A stretch of DNA of 64,000 nucleotides, from contig NZ_CP104311.1 in NCBI RefSeq assembly GCF_036864975.1, positions 1,962,001 to 2,026,000 of the forward strand, read 5' to 3'. Below, one piece after another: positions 58,323 to 64,000 of this stretch; position 1 is the stretch's first letter; each line of letters starts with the position of its first letter. Made by a program: the position numbers and the translations under genes. The notes beneath the pieces were generated by a model, which was given only the letters and a program-made list of their open reading frames with translations, was not told the origin of the DNA and did no database searches. This DNA comes from Methylococcus capsulatus. Lineage in GTDB: Bacteria > Pseudomonadota > Gammaproteobacteria > Methylococcales > Methylococcaceae.

Positions 58323-60732
58323 GTTCATGGCGCAGGGTGATCCGGTCGTGAAGGGGGGCCGGGCACAGCGATACCACGTAAGTCGTCGGGCTGTCCTGCT
58401 GCAGTTCGTAATGCGAGGAGATCTGTATCTCGCGGGCAGTTTCCACGGCGATCACGTCCACCCGCTGGGTCGGGCGGAATTCGATGCAGTCCGGCCGCAC
58501 GGCAGTGATTTCCGCGGTAGCGTAGTCGATCTTCACTTCCCCGAAGCGCATGGCCAGCGGCAGCATCACCCCGTCGCGGGCCTGAAGCTCGATTTCGCGT
58601 CCGCCGAACAGCGGCCGGCCGTGCTCGTAAAGGTGAAAGCGCTTGTCGAAGCCGTCCAGATTCAGCAGGTGGATGAAGCGTTCACCCGCGGCGTTGGCGG
58701 TCGAAGTCATGAAGATGCCGTGGTCGTGGCAGTCGTGCCGCAACGCGGCAACCGCGCCCAATCGTTCCAGAGCCGTGCGGAACAGGGCGATGTCGCAAGG
58801 GTAGGCAGCGCCGATGACGATAGCACGTCCCTTTCCGACCGCCGTTTCAAAGCCGCAGATCTCGCCGGTGTCGCAGACCCGTAGCAGCGCTTCGGCGGAG
58901 GAGACGGCGAAAGTCTGGGCGAAATGGGTGCGTACTTCCGGCCGCGGCGCGGCCCAGCCGTCCGCGGCGAGCGAGAGGAAATAGCGATCGCTGGCTTGGC
59001 GAAACCCCGAAATTTCGGTACCCAATGCCTCAGCCAGCACCATACAGGGTTCGCCTTCCATCCCGTAGCGCGGGACCTCCCCGTACAGCAGCAGCCCCCC
59101 GCCCGCGGACAGCCAATCGACCAGCTTGTGCTGGACCGCAGTGTCCATGTACCGGGCCGAGCCCAGCGCCAGCACTGGTGTGGTCTCAAGGTGGAGCGGC
59201 CGATTCTGGATATCTACCGCACCGAAGCGGTAGCCGCCGAGCAGCATCGCCCGGGCCATGGTTTCCCAGGCGCCGGGCCCGCGGTTGGTTTTCAGATTGC
59301 GGACGATTTCGGTCATCGCGGCGCTGGCGGGATAGTGGTATTCGGTCATGAAATAGTCGGGGATGAAGCCGAACGCCACCCGGTCGTGCTCCTCCTGCAT
59401 GGCGGCGAGCTTGTCGGCGACGGCGGTCACGGTGCGGGTCAGGCTTGCCAGCCGCGGATAGCTGTAATTCAACCGGCCTTCGGGATCGACCGGCGCGGCG
59501 AAGCCGTGGCGTTCGCCGGTGAAAGCGATGCGATCGTCGCCGTCGTGTGGCGGCGGATCGAGCTTGTAGTTGCGGCCGCCGGCGAAGAGGTAGTAGTTGA
59601 GGAGCCGGGCGCCCTGGGCCAGGCAGATGCGCGCCTTGAAGTCGGCGGCAGAAGGGTCCAGCCGATTGCCATAGGTGTTGCCGTAGTTGCCGTCGCCACA
59701 TTCGAACTCCATCGAAGCCGGTGGCTGTTCCGGTCGGTGCACGGCGTCCATGAAGGCATTGCAGAGGTACAGATCCTGGAAATTGTCGAACGTCAGATTT
59801 CCGAAATAGAGATCCGATCCCGCCAGGTAGCCGGTGTCCTGGGTGTAGCATGGATAGAGCTGGCTGATGCCGGTCGGGAAGTCCAGGCCGCGGCCGCCGC
59901 CGGTGCCGTGGATGTTGACCACGAACGGGATGCCGCAAACGCCGGCGCTTTCCGCCCATGTGCGCAGGGTTGCTACATAACGGGCGAAACGGTCGCGCAT
60001 GTAGTGACCGAGGTCACGCATGAGGGCCGGGGCGTAACTCTCGGCAGGCGAGCGGATGCCGTCGCGGCGCGCCTCTGCCGCGTCTATGTCGAAGGGATAG
60101 CGTCGGCGCAAGGCTTCAGGACCGTGCAGGGTTTTCAGCCATGCGGCGAAATCCGCTAACACATTCTCCGTGAGGTCAGGGCAGTTGCTGAGCCAGGACA
60201 GCATGCCGATCTCGTTGTCGAGCTGCAGCGCGATCACGTTGCCGCCGCCCGGCTGCAGGCGCGGCGCGATCACGGTCATCACCGCGGCGTACCAGCGCTG
60301 CGCCTCTTCCAGGAAGGAGTGTGCCAGATAATCGACGGTATGGGTGGTTGCCGGCTTGCCGTCCCAGCCCACCGGTACGATTTCGGGATGCTTTTCGTAA
60401 ATCCAGTAAGGCAGCCCTTCGTTCTTCAGCTCAGCCATCACGAAGGGGCCGGGACGAGCGATGAACCAGAGGCCGTTGGCCCGGCATAGATCGATGAAGC
60501 CGCCGAGGTCCAGTTCCGGGCGGGTGCGCCCGTCGAGGTCGATCCGGCCTTCGACGGTCTCATGGCAGAGCCAGGGAATATAGGAGGCGACGGTGTTGCA
60601 GCCGGCGGCTTTGAGCTTGTCCAAACGGTCCTGCCAGTCCTCGCGCCGGAGCCGGAAATAATGCACTTCGCCACTCAGCACCAGACGGGGCCGGTCGTCT
60701 ATCAGGATGGCTTTGTCTCGGATTTCGATCAT
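58309..60732 (-). CDS. GH35/GH42-type beta-galactosidase-like glycosidase
   Basis: An 807-residue protein; ATG 60732 is chosen although the frame is open further upstream. The TIM barrel begins LVLSGEVHYFRLRREDWQDRLDKLKAAGCNTVASYIPW and RPGPFVMAEL. The acid/base Glu is in LQLDNEIGM and the nucleophile probably in SMEFECGDGN. Beta-sandwich domains follow. No signal peptide is seen, so it is likely cytoplasmic. It is 11 bases downstream of a GH13 gene, suggesting joint use of an oligosaccharide. Substrate not determined. Confidence 0.85.
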   Translation of the reverse strand: MIEIRDKAILIDDRPRLVLSGEVHYFRLRREDWQDRLDKLKAAGCNTVASYIPWLCHETVEGRIDLDGRTRPELDLGGFIDLCRANGLWFIARPGPFVMAELKNEGLPYWIYEKHPEIVPVGWDGKPATTHTVDYLAHSFLEEAQRWYAAVMTVIAPRLQPGGGNVIALQLDNEIGMLSWLSNCPDLTENVLADFAAWLKTLHGPEALRRRYPFDIDAAEARRDGIRSPAESYAPALMRDLGHYMRDRFARYVATLRTWAESAGVCGIPFVVNIHGTGGGRGLDFPTGISQLYPCYTQDTGYLAGSDLYFGNLTFDNFQDLYLCNAFMDAVHRPEQPPASMEFECGDGNYGNTYGNRLDPSAADFKARICLAQGARLLNYYLFAGGRNYKLDPPPHDGDDRIAFTGERHGFAAPVDPEGRLNYSYPRLASLTRTVTAVADKLAAMQEEHDRVAFGFIPDYFMTEYHYPASAAMTEIVRNLKTNRGPGAWETMARAMLLGGYRFGAVDIQNRPLHLETTPVLALGSARYMDTAVQHKLVDWLSAGGGLLLYGEVPRYGMEGEPCMVLAEALGTEISGFRQASDRYFLSLAADGWAAPRPEVRTHFAQTFAVSSAEALLRVCDTGEICGFETAVGKGRAIVIGAAYPCDIALFRTALERLGAVAALRHDCHDHGIFMTSTANAAGERFIHLLNLDGFDKRFHLYEHGRPLFGGREIELQARDGVMLPLAMRFGEVKIDYATAEITAVRPDCIEFRPTQRVDVIAVETAREIQISSHYELQQDSPTTYVVSLCPAPLHDRITLRHERAGG

Positions 60733-60743
60733 GGGTGGCTCCC

Positions 60744-62363
60744 TCAAGATATTTTCAGCACGAGCCCTTCGTTGGCGAGCAGGCGGAGTCGCCTCAGTTC
60801 GACCCGCCCAGCGCGCCGCATGCCGGTGCTCAGCAGAATCTCCGCGCCATCGGCGAGTGCGCCCAGGTCCAGTAGATATTCGCAGCCGGCGAAATCGAGC
60901 ACGATCAGGAGGCGCTCGGCGCCGGCTGTCCGAGTATAGGCGAAGACGCCGTCGGCTACCGTTTCCACGCCCTTGTAGTCGCCTTGGTTCAAGGCCGGGT
61001 GGCGTTGGCGGAGCGCGGTCAGCGTCCTGAAAAACGCCAGCATGGAGCAGGGATCGTCCGACTGGCAGGCAACGTTCCTCATTGGCCAGTCCTGGCCCAG
61101 CGGCAGCCAGGGTTGCGTGCCCTCGGGCGCGAAGCCGGCGTTGGGCGAAGTGTCCCAAGGCAGGGGGGTCCGTGCCGCGTCGCGATTGAATACGCCGGAA
61201 ATCCCGGGCTGGTTCAATGCTTGCGGATCACGGATGCGGTTCCTTGGGATCACCCCGTTCTTCATCCCCAACTCATCGCCGTAATAGCAGGTCGGCGTGC
61301 CGCGCAGGGTCAGCAGCAGCATGACGGCGACACGGGCCGCATCGGGGCCGATGCGGCTGGCGATACGGGGCTGGTCATGGTTGCCGAGCACCCAGGCGGG
61401 CCAGGCGCCTTGCGGAAGGATCGCTTCGTAAGTTTCGACCAGCCGCTGGATTTCCCCGGCGTTCCAGGAGGCATAGATCAGCCGAAAATTGAAAGGGAGG
61501 TGGAATTCGTCCCGCGCCGCGCCATAGTACTTGACGAGTTCTTCCTCCGGCACGTTGGTCTCTCCGATCAAGACCCGCTCGCCGGGGTAGTCGTCGACGA
61601 CCGCCCGCATGGCCCGGATGATGGCGTGCAATTCGGGTTGGTTCGCGGTGTGGACGTGGAGCAGTCGGCCGTGCGGAGCGATGCCGTCCCAGGCCGGGTT
61701 CTCCGGCTCATCACGGAACTCAGCGTCCTTGATCAGCAGCCAGGGCACATCGACCCGGAAGCCATCCACGCCTCGATCCAGCCAGAACCGCATTGCATCC
61801 AGCAGCGCCTCCAACACGGCCGGGTGGCGCAGGTTCAGCTCCGGCTGTTCCGGCGTGAATTGGTGCAGATAGTACTGGCCGGTGGTCTCGTCGAAAGTCC
61901 AGGCGGGGCCGCCGAAAAAGCTGAGCCAATTGTTGGGCGGCCCGCCACCCGGCGCCGGATCGCGCCAGAGGTACCAGTTGCGCCTGGGATTGTCGCGCGA
62001 ACTTCGGCTTTCCAGGAACCAGGGATGCTGGTCGGAGGTATGGTTCGGCACCAGGTCCAGGATCAGCTTCATGCCCCGGCCGTGCAACCCTGCCAGCAGC
62101 CGGTCGAAGTCGCTCAGTGTTCCGAACCGCGGGTGGATGGACGTGTAATCGGCCACGTCATAGCCGAAATCCCGCATCGGCGAGGGGAAGACGGGCGAGA
62201 GCCAGATAGCGGCGACGTTCAGGCCGGCCAGGTAGTCGATCCGGCGGAGGATGCCGGGAAGATCACCGAGGCCGTCGCCGTCGCTGTCCTGGAAAGACAG
62301 GGGATAGATCTGGTAGATGATACCGGTTTGCCACCAGGGCAGCGTGCCGTTCCCGTCCGTCAT
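60744..62363 (-). CDS. GH13 alpha-glucosidase (oligo-1,6-glucosidase type)
   Basis: A 539-residue protein from ATG 62363. GH13 regions: I is LILDLVPNHTSD, II is GVDGFRVDVPWLL with the nucleophile Asp, III is VLIGETNVPEEEL with the acid Glu, IV is WVLGNHDQPR. QDSDGDGLGDLPGI marks the calcium-like loop of oligo-1,6-glucosidases/trehalose enzymes. It hydrolyses or transfers alpha-glucosyl units in the cytoplasm. Its ATG overlaps the stop of the upstream gene. Confidence 0.93.
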   Translation of the reverse strand: MTDGNGTLPWWQTGIIYQIYPLSFQDSDGDGLGDLPGILRRIDYLAGLNVAAIWLSPVFPSPMRDFGYDVADYTSIHPRFGTLSDFDRLLAGLHGRGMKLILDLVPNHTSDQHPWFLESRSSRDNPRRNWYLWRDPAPGGGPPNNWLSFFGGPAWTFDETTGQYYLHQFTPEQPELNLRHPAVLEALLDAMRFWLDRGVDGFRVDVPWLLIKDAEFRDEPENPAWDGIAPHGRLLHVHTANQPELHAIIRAMRAVVDDYPGERVLIGETNVPEEELVKYYGAARDEFHLPFNFRLIYASWNAGEIQRLVETYEAILPQGAWPAWVLGNHDQPRIASRIGPDAARVAVMLLLTLRGTPTCYYGDELGMKNGVIPRNRIRDPQALNQPGISGVFNRDAARTPLPWDTSPNAGFAPEGTQPWLPLGQDWPMRNVACQSDDPCSMLAFFRTLTALRQRHPALNQGDYKGVETVADGVFAYTRTAGAERLLIVLDFAGCEYLLDLGALADGAEILLSTGMRRAGRVELRRLRLLANEGLVLKIS

Positions 62364-63352
62364 GCCCGTGCCGCCAGCCGCAGCAGGTCGACGAGGTCGA
62401 ATAGGCGGGCAAGGTAATGGTCGTGCACATGGTAACCGTCATCCTCCCGGCCGGCCAACACGGGCTCCAGGGCATCGACGAAGCGTTCCAGCCGCTTCTG
62501 GTGAAACCCGGTCTTGGCCAGCAGCGGATCGACCACGACGGCGGACAGCGCGCCGAGAATGCCGAGGGCCGCCATCACCGTCCCCGTGCTCGCCGCGATC
62601 AGGCCGAATGACGCGCTCGCCGGAAACACCGTGTAATACCACGTGCCCAAGGTGGGGCCGAGCCAGAAATTGGCTATCGCGATCTGCTGGGCGATGGCCG
62701 CCGCCGCGGCGCTGCCGGCGGAAACCGCGCCCGGTGTCATCTGGCCGAACGCCGCGTAGCCACCGGCCAGGGTGGCGATGCTGGCCGCCAGTTCGGTCGC
62801 CGCCTGGCGGGTCTTGCCGTACTCCTGCAGCCTGGCCGCCAGCGATGTGCGAAATTCCACGGATCCGGCGTGGGACTGTATCGCTCCGAGATATTCCCCG
62901 AGCCGGGTCGACAGTTCGGGATCGCTCAGGATGGCTTCCAGGAGCGCATCATGGGTGGATTCGCGGGAGCCGTCGGAATAGGGCAGCTCCAGCAGTTCGA
63001 CGTGGATCAACCAGTTCAGCTCTTTCTGGAACGCCGTGGGCAGGCCGGAAGGGACTTTGCCGAGCCGGCGGGCGAGGTCTTTTGCCCCGAGCTTTCCGGA
63101 AACGGCGGCGGCGGAATGGGCGAGAAACGCCGGGAGACTCCAAAGCAGATTGACAGGGATGCGGTAATAATCCCGCCCCAGCGTTTTCTTGTGCATTTCC
63201 CAGGCCCCGCGGAAGGAAAAATAGCGCTCCACGAAGCCCGGGATTTTCGCTTTCCGGCTTTCGATATAGTCCGCGACGCCGCGGGTGGCTGCCCTTTCCA
63301 GCAGTTGGTGGATCGCCTGCGCCGACTCCGGTTTCGATCTGTCCTTGTCCAT
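62360..63352 (-). CDS. uncharacterised membrane-associated protein (DUF6635-like)
   Basis: A 330-residue protein; ATG 63352 is chosen from an ORF open further upstream. The first 100 residues (VADYIESRKAKIPGFVERYFSFRGA) are soluble. The C-terminal half has two long Ala/Gly-rich hydrophobic stretches (AASIATLAGGYAAFG...AGSAAAAAIAQQIAIANFWLG and ASFGLIAASTGTVMAALGILGAL). The pattern recalls DUF6635/EcsC-neighbour proteins, but I am not sure. It is the first gene of the glycosidase operon. Confidence 0.65.
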   Translation of the reverse strand: MDKDRSKPESAQAIHQLLERAATRGVADYIESRKAKIPGFVERYFSFRGAWEMHKKTLGRDYYRIPVNLLWSLPAFLAHSAAAVSGKLGAKDLARRLGKVPSGLPTAFQKELNWLIHVELLELPYSDGSRESTHDALLEAILSDPELSTRLGEYLGAIQSHAGSVEFRTSLAARLQEYGKTRQAATELAASIATLAGGYAAFGQMTPGAVSAGSAAAAAIAQQIAIANFWLGPTLGTWYYTVFPASASFGLIAASTGTVMAALGILGALSAVVVDPLLAKTGFHQKRLERFVDALEPVLAGREDDGYHVHDHYLARLFDLVDLLRLAARA

Positions 63353-63847
63353 GCCGGGATTGCACCTCGTTTGGCCCGGGAAGAGCCGGAGAGAGTATAC
63401 AGTCATGCGTGAGGTTGGGGATAAGCGGCCGCGTGCCCGGAATCCCGCCCCGCGCGACTTGAGCCACGCCTGAGTCTGATAGCCTGGGACGGAAATCTTC
63501 GCGCGGCTGAACAGCGCCGCCTGGGGCAGGACGGCCGGAGCTCCGATCCGCCTTTGCGGGTGCAGCCGGGGTGGATGAACCAGGAAATCGAGCAGACCAA
63601 GTCGGATCATGCCTAACCTCCCAAAGGGAGGTTTGTTCATCAACTTTAACAAGGTCCTTTGTGGGAACTCCACGGAAATTCGTTGCCGTCACCGGCGCGC
63701 TGTATGGTCCGGCCAAAGTCTTGTTCTCGCCGCTTACATCGATTTGTAACATAAATGTCATATTTGCCCATTATCGTTGTGACGCCGATTTGCCACTGCC
63801 TGTTGCTTTGGGCATGACAAATACCACTTCACGAAATGAGGAATGAC
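63353..63847. other. 495-bp divergent regulatory spacer
   Basis: No convincing gene. It contains a hairpin AACCTCCC AAA GGGAGGTT (63615-63633) and an AT-rich stretch around 63730-63775 (TTGTAACATAAATGTCATATT) that could be the promoter and operator for the gene at 63848. Confidence 0.5.
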
Positions 63848-64000
63848 ATGAAATCCGATCTGTTGCGTATGAGCGTGACGGCTCTGATGGGCGGCTTGCT
63901 GGCGCTGCCGGCCCACGCCGCGCTCGAGCTGTACATGGACAAGAAGACCAAGCAAATCTACGCCGAGCCCGGCCCTGGCCGGGTTCGCCTGGGAACCTTC
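63848..64000 (+). CDS. exported protein, 3' partial
   Basis: The first 51 residues of a protein from ATG 63848, with a strong GAGGA site 5 bases upstream. A signal peptide (SVTALMGGLLALPAHAA) is cut after AHA, and the mature start reads LELYMDKKTKQIYAEPGPGR. That opening recalls outer-membrane porins of the OprP type, but the window ends too soon to say. Confidence 0.75.
   Translation, partial: MKSDLLRMSVTALMGGLLALPAHAALELYMDKKTKQIYAEPGPGRVRLGTF

Noticed and set aside
60733-61158. Longer N-terminus for the GH35 gene
   Set aside because: The extra codons are antiparallel-frame readings of the GH13 gene; the enzyme's domain starts at ATG 60732.
1-64000. CRISPR array
   Set aside because: No regularly spaced direct repeats of the right size; the repeats seen are palindromic and dispersed.

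Overview
The window is GC-rich gammaproteobacterial chromosome. Gene content, codon use and the mix of respiratory, sulfate-assimilation and envelope genes would fit a Methylococcus-like methanotroph. That guess is an inference: no methane-oxidation gene is present here.

Region 1 (1 to about 16985) is the early and head-assembly half of a Mu-like prophage on the + strand. It holds transposase A (5' end outside the window), the MuB-like ATPase, a block of small early genes, GemA, Mor, a lysis block, a TraR/DksA zinc-finger protein, DUF2730, small and large terminase (gp27, gp28), portal (gp29), two extra virion-like genes, head protein F (gp30) and gpG. No protease/scaffold, major capsid or tail gene follows. 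The element stops in potD, which it truncates. Three parts stand out. One is a P1 immI-like module: a C4-like antisense RNA whose loop is complementary to the next Shine-Dalgarno, followed by a BRO-type antirepressor broken by an amber codon. The second is an F protein whose C-terminus is a zincin protease, overlapped by a small possible immunity gene. The third is a set of palindromic repeats lodged inside coding sequences.

Region 2 (16973-26486) holds potABCD on the - strand, with potD broken and an opposite-strand GFA-family gene between potB and potC. It is followed by a LON-domain protein, a Sel1-repeat protein, a secreted subtilisin paired with a PrcB-like protein, a DEDDh exonuclease and a DUF2244 protein. 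Region 3 (26535-30970) is an aa3-type cytochrome oxidase operon: coxB with a fused cytochrome c, coxA, a small membrane protein, cox11 and coxC. A decayed IS30-family copy follows.

Region 4 (32482-39765, - strand) is a sulfate-acquisition cluster: DUF2292/YezD, OprP-like porin, sbp, a terminator, a degenerate EAL protein, cysD and cysN. A palindrome-rich insertion of about 290 bp sits in the last codons of cysD. CysN carries a remnant APS-kinase domain without a P-loop. Region 5 (39926-43834) holds two surface-polysaccharide genes, rplM-rpsI and tRNA-Gln(CTG).

Region 6 (44204-57336) contains a GNAT enzyme, a DUF4331-TPR-HupE cassette facing a sigma-70/ChrR-like cupin pair, a run of - strand genes (hydrolase, VOC, DUF3060, isoprenylcysteine-methyltransferase-like), a two-component system and a secreted Ala/Lys-rich protein. 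Region 7 (57362-64000) has a c-type cytochrome, a - strand glycoside-hydrolase operon (unknown membrane-associated protein, GH13, GH35) and the start of an exported protein cut by the window end.
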